Positions 38,643 through 47,596 of a stretch of DNA of 64,000 nt are shown in pieces. The position numbers and the translations under genes were made by a program. The notes beneath the pieces were generated by a model that worked only from the letters and a program-made list of their open reading frames with translations, did no database searches and was not told the DNA's origin. The DNA comes from Xanthomonas sp. GPE 39 (GTDB taxonomy: Bacteria; Pseudomonadota; Gammaproteobacteria; Xanthomonadales; Xanthomonadaceae): the NCBI RefSeq assembly GCF_000963005.1, contig NZ_JZHZ01000007.1, positions 2,361,554-2,425,553 of the forward strand, in the 5' to 3' direction. Positions within the stretch are counted from its first letter, which is position 1. Every line of letters starts with the position of its first letter.

Positions 38643-40082
38643 ATGCCAACCCGTCGCGATATCCTTCACTGCATCGGCGCCAGCGCCGGTGCCGCCCTGC
38701 TGAGCGGGGCACTCCCTGCCCTTGCCGCGCCCCCGACACAGTCTCTGCCCAGCAAGCGCCCACCGCCGGGCAAGCGCCGCTTCGTCAGCGCCACGGTGGA
38801 AAAACACCTGCGCCGCATCAAAGCCGACATCGCTGATCCGCACCTGGCCTGGCTGTTCGAAAACTGCTATCCCAACACCCTCGACACCACGGTGGAAACC
38901 GGCACCCGCCACGGCAAGCCGGACACCTTCGTCATCACCGGCGACATCGAGGCGATGTGGCTGCGCGACTCTTCCGCGCAAGTGCACCCATACATCCCGC
39001 TGGCCAAGCACGATCCGGCGCTGCGGCGCATGTTTCATGGCCTGATTCAGCGCCAGGCCGCGTGCATCCGCCTGGACCCCTATGCCAACGCGTTCCTGCC
39101 CGACGGCACCAGTCAACGCTTGAAGTGGTCGGTCGCCGACATCACCGAAATGAAACCCGGCGTCGGCGAGCGCAAGTGGGAAGTGGATTCGCTGTGCTAT
39201 CCGATCCGCTTGGCGCACGCGTACTGGCGCGCCAGCGGCGATACCGCACCGTTCGACGACGACTGGCGCGAGGCGATGCGCGTGGTGGTGGACACCTTCC
39301 GCGCACAGCAGCGTCTGCATGGTCGCGGCCCATACAGCTTCCAGCGCCCCTCGCCGCTGGCGAGCGAGACCCTGGTGCTGGACGGCTACGGCCACCCGAC
39401 CCGGCCCAACGGCATGATCCATTCGATGTTCCGCCCCTCCGACGACGCCTGCGTGTATCCGCTGTTCGTCCCGGCCAATCTGTTCGCGGTGACCTCCCTG
39501 CGGCAGTTGGCGACGATGAGCGACAGCCTGCACCACGATGCCGACTTCGCGACGCAATGCCGTGCCCTCGCCGACGAGGTCCAGACCGCCACACGTCGCT
39601 TCGGGCAGATGCGCGATGCCGACGGCCAACCGTTCTGGGCCTACGAAGTGGACGGCTACGGCAACCAGTTATTCATCGACGACGCCAACGCACCGGGCCT
39701 GCTGAGCCTGGCCTATCTGGACTGCTGCGACCGCCGCGATCCACTGTTCCTGCGCACCCGCGCATTGGCCTGGAGCGAGCGCAACCCGTACTTCTACCGT
39801 GGTCGCGCCGCCGAAGGCATCGGCAGCCCGCACAGCGGGCTGGGCACGATCTGGCCAATGTCACTGATGCAATACGCGCTGGCCAGCGACGACGACACGC
39901 AGATCCGCCAGTGCCTGCAATGGTTGAAGAACACCGATGCCGGCAGCGGGTTCATGCACGAGTCCTTCGACAAGGACGATCCTGCACACTTCACGCGTCC
40001 CTGGTTCGCCTGGGCCAACACCATGTTCGGCGAACTGATCCTCGATCTGCACCAGCGCAAGCCGCATCTGTTGCAAGCCTGA
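38643..40082 (+). CDS. nixJ: Exo-alpha-1,6-mannosidase, GH125 (NixJ)
   Basis: A 479-residue exported GH125 enzyme with a twin-arginine-type signal (PTRRDILHCIGASAGAALL). Family features include FENCYPNTLDTTVE, TGDIEAMWLRDSSAQVHPY, KWEVDSLCYPIRLA, MFRPSDDACVYPLFVP and the late SGFMHESFDKDDPAHFTRPWFAWAN. NixJ of X. campestris removes the alpha-1,6-mannose of the plant N-glycan core after the alpha-1,3-mannose and xylose have gone. The start at 38643 is chosen to give the signal peptide; the frame opens at 38592. It leads nixK by 50 bases. Confidence 0.92.
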   Translation: MPTRRDILHCIGASAGAALLSGALPALAAPPTQSLPSKRPPPGKRRFVSATVEKHLRRIKADIADPHLAWLFENCYPNTLDTTVETGTRHGKPDTFVITGDIEAMWLRDSSAQVHPYIPLAKHDPALRRMFHGLIQRQAACIRLDPYANAFLPDGTSQRLKWSVADITEMKPGVGERKWEVDSLCYPIRLAHAYWRASGDTAPFDDDWREAMRVVVDTFRAQQRLHGRGPYSFQRPSPLASETLVLDGYGHPTRPNGMIHSMFRPSDDACVYPLFVPANLFAVTSLRQLATMSDSLHHDADFATQCRALADEVQTATRRFGQMRDADGQPFWAYEVDGYGNQLFIDDANAPGLLSLAYLDCCDRRDPLFLRTRALAWSERNPYFYRGRAAEGIGSPHSGLGTIWPMSLMQYALASDDDTQIRQCLQWLKNTDAGSGFMHESFDKDDPAHFTRPWFAWANTMFGELILDLHQRKPHLLQA

Positions 40083-40132
40083 CCCAGCTCCTCCCGTTTT
40101 CTTCGCAACACACTTTCACGAAGGACAGCACC

Positions 40133-42475
40133 ATGGCCACACGACGCGGTTTCCTGCAGGGCGCCATCGCCCTGGCCCTGTTCGGCAGCAGCGGCATCGC
40201 CCGGCTGGCGCAGGCGCGCGCCGGCAACTACGCGCTACCGGCCGACGCGCGCGCCAAGGCCGAACTCACCCGCCATGTCGATGTCTTCATCGGCACCGGC
40301 GGTCACGGCCACACCTTCCCCGGCGCGACGCTGCCGTTCGGCATGGTGCAGCTGAGCCCGGACACTTACAACGCCGTGTGGGACGCGTGTTCGGGCTACC
40401 ACGCCGACGACGGTTCGATCATGGGCTTCTCGCACACCCACCTGTCCGGTACCGGCATCGGCGACATGCTCGATGTGCTGTTGGTGCCGGCCACCGGCAA
40501 GGTGAAATTGGTGCCGGGCCCACTCGACGATCCCGACGCCGGCTACCGCTCGCGCTACGACCATGCCGACGAAGCCGCTTCGCCCGGCTACTACCGCGTG
40601 CGCCTCAAGGACAGCGGCGTGCACGCCGAGCTGACCGCCACCGCACGCGCTGGCCTGCACCGTTATCACTTTCCCGCTGGCAAACCGGCGCATCTGCTGC
40701 TGGATTTCTGCCATGGCATGCAGGACAAACCCGGCATTCCCACCCGCATCAGCGACGCGCAATTGCGCATCGTCGATCAGCAGACCGTGACCGGCGGTCG
40801 CCGCGTTTACCAATGGGCCAAAGGCCGCTACATCTACTTCGCACTGCGTCTATCGCGGCCGTTCGCCACCGCGCAGTTGTATTCCGACGACAAACCGCTG
40901 GCCGCCTCCGCGCAACAGGCCGACGGCACACATCTGAAACTCGCGCTGCACTATCCCGACGCCGCCAACGCGCCGTTGCTGGTCAAGGTCGGCCTCTCCG
41001 CGGTCAGCGCGGAGAACGCGCTGGCCAACCTGGATAGCGAATTACCCGATTTCGATTTCGCCCGCGTACACGCCGCCGCCGTGGCCGCGTGGGAAAAAGA
41101 ACTGGGGCGAGTGCGCATCGACAGCGACGACGACGCGCAGCGGCGCATTTTCTACACCGCGCTCTACCACAGCCTGCTCGCGCCCAGCCTGTTCAGCGAC
41201 AGCGACGGCCGCTATCGCGGCATGGATCTGCAAATCCACCAGGCACCGGCCGGCTACCACAACTACAGCACCTATTCGCTGTGGGATACCTACCGCGCGC
41301 TGCATCCACTGCTGACCCTGGTCCAGCCCGAACGTGTCCCGGATCTGGTGCAGTGCCTGGTGCGCGGGGCCAACGAGTGCCCGCAAGGCGTCGGCATCTG
41401 GCCGCTGCAAGGCGTGGAAACCGACTGCATGATCGGCTATCACTCCGCCGTGGTGCTGGCCGAGGCGCATGCCAAGGGGTTTAAAGGCATCGATTGGAAA
41501 GCAGCATGGCCGGCATGGCGTAAGCGTGCGATGGACGACGACGTGCATGGCCTGGGGCTGTATCGCCAACTGGGCTACATCCCCTGCGACAAGGTCGACG
41601 AATCCGCCAGCCGCACACTGGAATTCGCTTACGACGACTGGGCCGTGGCGCACCTGGCCGATGCCGCAGGCGCCCACGAGGACGCGCAACGCCTGCGCGC
41701 ACGCTCGCGCAACTACCGCAACGTGTTCAACCGCGACAGCAATTTCGTACAGCCGCGCCTGAGCGACGGCCACTGGGCCACGCCGTTCGACCCGCGCGCG
41801 ATGGGCCACAGCAAACGCTGGCGTGACTTCACCGAATCCAACGCCTGGCAGGCCACCTTCCTCAACCAGCACGATCTGTACGGCTACATGGACCTGTTCG
41901 GTGGCCGTGACCACTTCGTCGCCAAACTCGACGAACTGTTCTCCACCAGTTCGGCACTGCCCGCCGACGCACCACCGGACATCGACGGCATGGTCGGCCA
42001 GTACGCGCACGGCAACGAGCCCAGTCACCACGTCGCCTACCTCTACGCCTACGCCGGGCAGCCCTACAAAACCCAGGCAATGGTGCGGCGGCTGCTGCGC
42101 GAGCAGTACCACGACGCACCCAACGGCCTATCGGGCAACGAGGACTGCGGACAGATGAGCGCCTGGTTCGTGCTCAGTGCGCTGGGCCTGTATGCGGTCG
42201 ATCCGGTCAGCGCCACCTACGTGCTCGGCAGCCCGCTGTTCAAGCGTGCCGAACTGGATGTCGGCCACGGCCGCACCCTGCGCATCGTCGCCCACGGCAA
42301 CAGCCCGACCAATGTGTACATCCAACGCGCGCGCTGGAACGGCAAAACGTACACGCGCAGTTGGCTGCGCCACGGCGATCTCGCCGCTGGCGGCACCCTC
42401 GAACTGGACATGGGGCCGACCCCCAACACCAGCTTCGGCGCCGCCAAGGACGACCTGCCGCCCTCCTTCGCCTGA
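40133..42475 (+). CDS. nixK: Alpha-mannosidase, GH92 (NixK)
   Basis: A 780-residue exported GH92 calcium-dependent exo-alpha-mannosidase. A strong twin-arginine signal (ATRRGFLQGAIALALFG) is followed by the family start VDVFIGTGGHGHTFPGA and GFSHTHLSGTG. The catalytic region has SLWDTYRALHPLLTL, GNEPSHHVAYLYAYAG and LSGNEDCGQMSAWFV. NixK removes the alpha-1,3-mannose that blocks NixI. AAGGA lies about eight bases before the ATG. nixL follows 55 bases later. Confidence 0.94.
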   Translation: MATRRGFLQGAIALALFGSSGIARLAQARAGNYALPADARAKAELTRHVDVFIGTGGHGHTFPGATLPFGMVQLSPDTYNAVWDACSGYHADDGSIMGFSHTHLSGTGIGDMLDVLLVPATGKVKLVPGPLDDPDAGYRSRYDHADEAASPGYYRVRLKDSGVHAELTATARAGLHRYHFPAGKPAHLLLDFCHGMQDKPGIPTRISDAQLRIVDQQTVTGGRRVYQWAKGRYIYFALRLSRPFATAQLYSDDKPLAASAQQADGTHLKLALHYPDAANAPLLVKVGLSAVSAENALANLDSELPDFDFARVHAAAVAAWEKELGRVRIDSDDDAQRRIFYTALYHSLLAPSLFSDSDGRYRGMDLQIHQAPAGYHNYSTYSLWDTYRALHPLLTLVQPERVPDLVQCLVRGANECPQGVGIWPLQGVETDCMIGYHSAVVLAEAHAKGFKGIDWKAAWPAWRKRAMDDDVHGLGLYRQLGYIPCDKVDESASRTLEFAYDDWAVAHLADAAGAHEDAQRLRARSRNYRNVFNRDSNFVQPRLSDGHWATPFDPRAMGHSKRWRDFTESNAWQATFLNQHDLYGYMDLFGGRDHFVAKLDELFSTSSALPADAPPDIDGMVGQYAHGNEPSHHVAYLYAYAGQPYKTQAMVRRLLREQYHDAPNGLSGNEDCGQMSAWFVLSALGLYAVDPVSATYVLGSPLFKRAELDVGHGRTLRIVAHGNSPTNVYIQRARWNGKTYTRSWLRHGDLAAGGTLELDMGPTPNTSFGAAKDDLPPSFA

Positions 42476-42530
42476 CGCCCACTGCGGGCGCGGCACCCAC
42501 CATCCCCTTCGCGATTGCCGGAGACTGCCT

Positions 42531-44378
42531 ATGTTGCTGCCTCGCCCCATCTCCACCCTTGCCCTGTCGCTGCTGCTGTCATTCGCGGCATCCGCCCAGC
42601 CGATGCACACGCCAACCTGGCCGACGGTTTCCACCCAGGGCGATCACTTCACCCGCGACGGCAAGCCCTACCAGATTATCTCCGGCGCCATCCACTTCCA
42701 GCGGATTCCCCGCGCCTACTGGAACGACCGCCTGCAAAAAGCCCGCGCCATGGGCCTGAACACGGTGGAAACCTATATTTTCTGGAATCTGATCGAACCG
42801 CGTCCTGGTCAGTTCGACTTCAGTGGCAACAACGACATCGCCGCCTTCATCGATGCCGCCGCCGCGCAGGGCCTCAACGTGATCCTGCGTCCGGGCCCTT
42901 ACGTGTGCGCCGAATGGGAAGCCGGCGGCTATCCAGCATGGTTGTTCGCCGAACCGGGCATGCGCGTGCGCAGCCAGGATCCGCGCTTCCTGGCCGCCAG
43001 CCGGGCCTACCTCGATGCGCTCGGCGCGCAGGTCAAGCCACGACTCAACGGCAACGGCGGCCCGGTCATCGCCGTGCAAGTGGAAAACGAATACGGCTCC
43101 TACAACGACGACCACGCCTACATGCGCGCCAACCGCGCCATGTACGTCCAGGCCGGCTTCGACAAAGCCATCCTGTTCACCGCCGACGGTGCCGACGTGC
43201 TCGCCAACGGCACCCTGCCCAATACCCTGGCGGTGGTGAACTTCGGCCCCGGCGACGCCAAAACCGCCTTCCAGACCCTGAGCAAGTTCCGCCCCGGGCA
43301 ACCGCAGATGGTGGGCGAATATTGGGCAGGCTGGTTCGATCAATGGGGCGACAAACATGCCGCCACCAACGCCGCCAAACAAGCCAGCGAGTTCGAATGG
43401 ATCCTGCGCCAGGGCCACTCCGCCAATATCTACATGTTCGTCGGCGGCACCAGCTTCGGCTTCATGAACGGAGCCAACTTCCAGAAGAACCCCACCGACC
43501 ACTACGCCCCGCAGACCACCAGCTACGACTACGACGCGGTGCTGGACGAAGCCGGACGTCCCACGCCCAAATTCGCCTTGTTCCGCGACGCCATCGCCCG
43601 CGTCACCGGCATCCAGCCGCCAGCGCTGCCCGCGCCGCAACACTTCGCCGAACTGGCGGACACACCGCTGCGCGAATCGGCCTCGCTCTGGGACAACCTG
43701 CCAGCGGCAGTCGCCACCACCGACATCCCGCAACCGATGGAACACTACGGCCAGGCCTACGGCTACATCCTCTATCGCACGAGCGTCACCGGCCCGCGCA
43801 AGGGCAGCCTCTACCTGGGCGAGGTACGCGACTATGCGCGCGTCTACGTCGATCACGCGCTCGCCGGCAGCGCCGACCGCCGCCTACAGCAGGTCGCCGT
43901 GGACGTGGACATTCCCGCCGGCACCCATACGCTGGACGTGCTGGTCGAAAACGGCGGCCGCATCAACTACGGCACGCACCTGCCCGACGGTCGCGCCGGC
44001 CTGGTCGACCCGGTGCTGCTTAACGGCAAGCCCCTGACCGGCTGGCAGACCTTCCCGCTGCCGATGGACGACGCCAGCAAACTCCACGGCTGGACCACCG
44101 CCAAGGTGAACGGCCCCGCTTTCCACCGCGGCACGCTCAAGATCACCGCCCCGGCCGATACCTTCCTGGACATGCGCGCATTCGGCAAAGGCTTTGCCTG
44201 GGCCAACGGCCACAATCTTGGTCGCCACTGGAACATCGGCCCGCAACGCGCGCTGTACTTTCCAGCGCCATGGCAACGCCAGGGCGACAACAGCGTGATC
44301 GTGTTCGATCTGGACGACAGCCGGCATGCAAGCGTGCGCGGGGTAAAAACGCAGGTGTGGAGTTCGCCTGGCAACTAA
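42531..44378 (+). CDS. nixL: Beta-galactosidase, GH35 (NixL-like)
   Basis: A 615-residue exported GH35 enzyme with a Sec signal (LALSLLLSFAASAQP). Canonical motifs are present: ISGAIHFQRIPRAYWNDRL, ILRPGPYVCAEWEAGGYPAW, acid/base E187 in VQVENEYGSY and nucleophile E263 in MVGEYWAGW. Beta-sandwich domains make up the C-terminal third. It probably removes beta-1,3-galactose from Lewis-a-type antennae of plant complex N-glycans. It is a paralogue of the GH35 at 32857 but with the standard nucleophile motif. GGAG is eight bases before the ATG. The symbol rests on gene order. Confidence 0.92.
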   Translation: MLLPRPISTLALSLLLSFAASAQPMHTPTWPTVSTQGDHFTRDGKPYQIISGAIHFQRIPRAYWNDRLQKARAMGLNTVETYIFWNLIEPRPGQFDFSGNNDIAAFIDAAAAQGLNVILRPGPYVCAEWEAGGYPAWLFAEPGMRVRSQDPRFLAASRAYLDALGAQVKPRLNGNGGPVIAVQVENEYGSYNDDHAYMRANRAMYVQAGFDKAILFTADGADVLANGTLPNTLAVVNFGPGDAKTAFQTLSKFRPGQPQMVGEYWAGWFDQWGDKHAATNAAKQASEFEWILRQGHSANIYMFVGGTSFGFMNGANFQKNPTDHYAPQTTSYDYDAVLDEAGRPTPKFALFRDAIARVTGIQPPALPAPQHFAELADTPLRESASLWDNLPAAVATTDIPQPMEHYGQAYGYILYRTSVTGPRKGSLYLGEVRDYARVYVDHALAGSADRRLQQVAVDVDIPAGTHTLDVLVENGGRINYGTHLPDGRAGLVDPVLLNGKPLTGWQTFPLPMDDASKLHGWTTAKVNGPAFHRGTLKITAPADTFLDMRAFGKGFAWANGHNLGRHWNIGPQRALYFPAPWQRQGDNSVIVFDLDDSRHASVRGVKTQVWSSPGN

Positions 44379-44490
44379 CTAAATCGGCTATGATCCCCCG
44401 GCCTCGCGACTCGCGCGGCCGGGTGTACGACGGGCCGATGCCGACGCTTACAGCGCTGCGGCCACCGGCAGACGCCATCGGCAGCGTTAA

Positions 44491-44528
44491 GACCGTCCTG
44501 CAATTCATCTCCCATTGCAGGACCGGTC
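44491..44528. terminator. Long hairpin downstream of nixL, no T tract
   Basis: TCCTGCAAT (44496-44504) pairs with ATTGCAGGA (44514-44522). GACCG (44491-44495) pairs with CGGTC (44524-44528) past one bulged C. The 14-bp stem is stable but no T run follows, so it may protect or end the nix transcript with help from Rho. Confidence 0.5.
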
Positions 44529-44660
44529 GCGCCTGAAACACCCGACGACTCCGCGTTTTTGCCCAGCTCGCGCATGCTCAAACCCAAGCTGCGTCAGCCT
44601 CTGCGGCGCACGGAATCGCCGCTAACCGGCGAACCGAGCAGCTGACGCCCGTGACGTATA

Positions 44661-44676
44661 TGTGATCTGCGTCAAA
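44661..44676 (+). promoter_or_regulatory. Possible Clp/Crp-like site
   Basis: TGTGA-TCTGCG-TCAAA matches the TGTGA-N6-TCACA consensus at 8 of 10 positions. It is 125 bases before a c-di-GMP phosphodiesterase gene; Clp of Xanthomonas is itself a c-di-GMP-responsive Crp homologue. Confidence 0.35.
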
Positions 44677-44801
44677 ATTTTCGCTGATAAAGTTACTCAA
44701 AGACTCCAATCGCCTGCGGCCAGGAATCACACGGCGTCATCGCAATCTCCCGCCTGTCTTCAATCCGCAACGCGCCTCCCCCTGATCGTGCTTCTTATCC
44801 T

Positions 44802-46097
44802 ATGAAAATGATTGACTCCCTAGACGACGCAGGCCAGTTGGCCAATTTCTTCGAACATTCCATGGGAGCCTCCGGACTGGACCGGGTACTGGGGGTGGTC
44901 AGGCGTCACCTGTCGATGGACGTGGCCTTCGTGTCGCGCTTCCAGGGCGATACGCGAATTCTCGATCACGTCGACTGCGAAGCATTTCCACTGCTCAAAC
45001 GCGGACAGTCCATCCCAATGGATACGGGCTACTGCATGAAGGTGGTGAACGGAGAATTGCCAGAGTTCATCCCCGACACAGCGCATATTCCCGCCGCCAT
45101 CGCCATCCCGGAAACGCACGCCATTCCCATTGGCTCTCACCTCAGCACCCCCATCGTCCTGGAAGACAAGCGTGTGTTCGGGACGCTGTGCTGCTTCAGC
45201 CACCGCCCCGTCCCCTCGCTCACCGAACGCGACATGGACATGCTGCGTGCGTTCTCCGAGTTCCTCGGTTTCTATTTCGACAGTGTCGAGCGGCAGAAAC
45301 GCGAGCAAGAATCCGTGGCCCAGGATATCCATGCGGCCATTCAGAACGACGCCCTGAGCATCGTGTTCCAGCCGGTGTATGGCATCGCGAAACCGCACGT
45401 GCATGGCTTCGAATGCCTGTCGCGCTTCAACATGCAGCCTGCCCGTTCACCGGACAAATGGTTCAACGCCGCCCACAGCGTCGGGCTCGGCCTGGAGCTG
45501 GAACTGCATGCCATCGAAAAGGCATTGCAGGAACTAACGCGATTCCCGGACAACATCTCGTTCAACCTCAATTGCTCGCCGGAGCTGATCATCTCCTCCA
45601 GGCTACTGCCGCTCCTGCGCGGCGTGAATGCCTCACGGATCGTGCTGGAAATCACCGAGCATGCCATCGTGAATGATTATGCGGCGTTGGTGGAAGCATT
45701 GAAGCCTGTGCGAGAACTGGGCGTGCGCGTGGCCGTAGACGATGCCGGCGCGGGTTATTCGAGCATGCGGCATATCCTCAACCTGCAGCCGGACTTCATT
45801 AAACTCGACATCAGCCTGACCCAGTCCATCGACCACGACCGGCACCGCAAAGCCCTCGCCAAAGGATTGATCAACTTCGCACACGAAATCGGCAGCGAAG
45901 TCGTCGCCGAAGGCGTCGAAGCGGCCAGCGAACTGGAAACGCTGCAGCAATTAGGCGTCGATTATGCGCAAGGTTATTATCTAGCCAAGCCCATGCAACG
46001 TGACGATGCGATTCGGCTCGCGCACCAACACTTATCAGACGCCACACGCCACACCAGGGACACAGCCGAACAAGTGCTGGTCAATACCTGCAATTGA
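44802..46097 (+). CDS. GAF-EAL cyclic-di-GMP phosphodiesterase
   Basis: A 431-residue cytoplasmic signalling protein. An N-terminal GAF domain (about residues 20-165, HLSTPIVLEDKRVFGTLCCF) is joined by a short helix to an EAL domain (about 180-415). EAL catalytic residues look intact: Glu in FECLSRF (the signature reads ECL), Asn in NLNCSPELI, Glu in LEITEH, the DD pair in VDDAGAGYSS, Lys in FIKLD and Glu in VVAEGVE. It should therefore hydrolyse c-di-GMP in response to a ligand of the GAF domain. There is no GGDEF domain and no membrane segment. It is monocistronic and nearly abuts the convergent fucosidase. Confidence 0.92.
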   Translation: MKMIDSLDDAGQLANFFEHSMGASGLDRVLGVVRRHLSMDVAFVSRFQGDTRILDHVDCEAFPLLKRGQSIPMDTGYCMKVVNGELPEFIPDTAHIPAAIAIPETHAIPIGSHLSTPIVLEDKRVFGTLCCFSHRPVPSLTERDMDMLRAFSEFLGFYFDSVERQKREQESVAQDIHAAIQNDALSIVFQPVYGIAKPHVHGFECLSRFNMQPARSPDKWFNAAHSVGLGLELELHAIEKALQELTRFPDNISFNLNCSPELIISSRLLPLLRGVNASRIVLEITEHAIVNDYAALVEALKPVRELGVRVAVDDAGAGYSSMRHILNLQPDFIKLDISLTQSIDHDRHRKALAKGLINFAHEIGSEVVAEGVEAASELETLQQLGVDYAQGYYLAKPMQRDDAIRLAHQHLSDATRHTRDTAEQVLVNTCN

Positions 46098-46106
46098 CCT
46101 ACTGGC

Positions 46107-47483
46107 TCAACGCGCGGCGGTAGCGCCGACATCGAACAATTGAAACTCGCGAATATGTGCCGCATCCACGCTGGATAGGATGTTCAAACGCACACGCGAG
46201 GCGGTGACCGCAGGGAAGTGATCGATCTTCATATGGCCGATTGCCTGCGCCTGCGCCACCTTGACCCAGGCGCCATCGCGAAAAACTTCCACTGCGTATT
46301 TCTGCACCAATTGGCCATCGTTGAGCCACTCCATCGACAACGCGGTATCGAATGTCACCGGCTGTTTGAACTGCAACTCGATCGTGGCGTGATGCGAGCC
46401 GGCAGGTGCGCTCCAGAACGTATCGCGATCGCCATCGACCGCTGCGACGATTGCGTCGTCGGCCTTGAGTCGGCCGCGCACCAAATTGCGCTCGGCACCG
46501 TAACGCGCTTGCAGTGCCTGCCCCATTTGCTCGAGTCGTTCGACATCGGCCTGTGGCAATAGGCCGTGCCTGTCCGGAGCGATACCCAGCACCAATTGCC
46601 CGCCACGGCCGACGCTGTCTTCCCAAATCTGCACCAGCTCATCCACGCTCTTGAGCGTCTGATCGCTATTGGGATGCCAGAACCACTGTAATTTATGCAG
46701 CGGCGTATCCACCTCGACCGGACGCCAGCGCAGGACGCCATGACGATCGATCGTATTCCAGTTCTCGCCTTCGATTGCGCCGGCCTCGTTACCGACCCAG
46801 CGCACGTCGCCATACTCGAACAGCGCGGTATCGGCGAACACCATGGTATTGGCCTGATAGGTCCGCAGCTCTTCCAGATACTTGTCGAAGTTGTAGACGT
46901 GACCGGCACTACCGGCGCCGTCCAGCCACCACTCGGTCAGCGGACCATAATGCAACGCCAGGTCCACCAACTGCGCGGCGTAGAATTTGTCATAGGCCTT
47001 GGAATCGGCGTACTTGGGTTCGTGGCGATCCCACGGCGACAGATAAATGCCGAAACCCATGCCTTGCTTGCGCACCGCCTCACTGGTCATTTTCACTAAA
47101 TTGCCATGACCGCCCAGCCACGGACTCTGCTTCACGGAGTAGGCACTCTCCTCGGTCGGCCACAGGGCGAAACCGTCGTGATGCTTGGCGACCAGAATCA
47201 GATACTTGGCACCGGCCGCCTTGGACGCGCGTGCCCACTGTGCCGGGTCCACCCGATCCGGAGCGAACACCTTGGCACTGGCGGTGCCGTCGCCCCACTC
47301 GCGATCCAGGAAGGTGTTGGTGCCAAAATGCACGATCACACCGAATTCCAGATCCTGCCAGGCCACTTGCTGAGGCGAAGGTTTGACCTCGGCGAAATTC
47401 TCGGCCAGCACATGCGCTGCGGCCAGAGCGGTCAGAGCAAGCACGGCCAAGCAGCGGAACGGAAAAAGCGCACGGTGCGGCAT
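46107..47483 (-). CDS. Alpha-L-fucosidase GH29 with C-terminal F5/8-type domain
   Basis: A 458-residue exported GH29 of a type distinct from the one at 17855. The signal peptide ends ALAAAHVLAENF; the barrel starts WQDLEFGVIVHFGTNTF and has LVAKHHDGFALWPT, and the nucleophile Asp lies in TEWWLDGAG. The last 130 residues form an F5/8 type C / CBM32-like jelly-roll (FDTALSMEWLNDGQLVQKYAVE). This layout is typical of GH29 subfamily B alpha-1,3/1,4-fucosidases, which act on Lewis-type epitopes. The start at 47483 has AGAGGA six bases upstream. It is divergent from the BNR-repeat gene, with a small inverted repeat between them. Confidence 0.88.
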   Translation of the reverse strand: MPHRALFPFRCLAVLALTALAAAHVLAENFAEVKPSPQQVAWQDLEFGVIVHFGTNTFLDREWGDGTASAKVFAPDRVDPAQWARASKAAGAKYLILVAKHHDGFALWPTEESAYSVKQSPWLGGHGNLVKMTSEAVRKQGMGFGIYLSPWDRHEPKYADSKAYDKFYAAQLVDLALHYGPLTEWWLDGAGSAGHVYNFDKYLEELRTYQANTMVFADTALFEYGDVRWVGNEAGAIEGENWNTIDRHGVLRWRPVEVDTPLHKLQWFWHPNSDQTLKSVDELVQIWEDSVGRGGQLVLGIAPDRHGLLPQADVERLEQMGQALQARYGAERNLVRGRLKADDAIVAAVDGDRDTFWSAPAGSHHATIELQFKQPVTFDTALSMEWLNDGQLVQKYAVEVFRDGAWVKVAQAQAIGHMKIDHFPAVTASRVRLNILSSVDAAHIREFQLFDVGATAAR

Positions 47484-47554
47484 CACAGATCCTCTCAATC
47501 ATCGCGCAAACAGACGGCACTGCGAGCGCCGCATGCATATGGTATTCAATTGAT

Positions 47555-47568
47555 GATACATAGGTATC
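47555..47568. promoter_or_regulatory. Small inverted repeat in divergent promoter region
   Basis: GATAC-ATAG-GTATC sits almost midway between the divergent fucosidase and BNR-repeat genes in an AT-richer stretch that also includes ATGGTATTC. It could be a shared operator; the evidence is only symmetry and position. Confidence 0.35.
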
Positions 47569-47596
47569 CCCACACTCCGGCACAGGACCGGACCAC

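Larger units (their letters stand above)
44379..44801. other. Intergenic region between nixL and the GAF-EAL gene
   Basis: About 420 bases with no gene. It contains a long hairpin (44491-44528) and a TGTGA-N6-TCAAA sequence (44661-44676) resembling a Crp/Clp half-to-full site. Confidence 0.55.

Noticed and set aside
38957-40132. Long in-frame extension upstream of nixK
   Set aside because: It is a shadow frame of nixJ; nixK starts at 40133 with AAGGA and a Tat signal.
47521-47568. Same operator as the one upstream of nixJ
   Set aside because: Both contain GGTAT/GGTAC elements, but spacing and symmetry differ too much to call them one motif.
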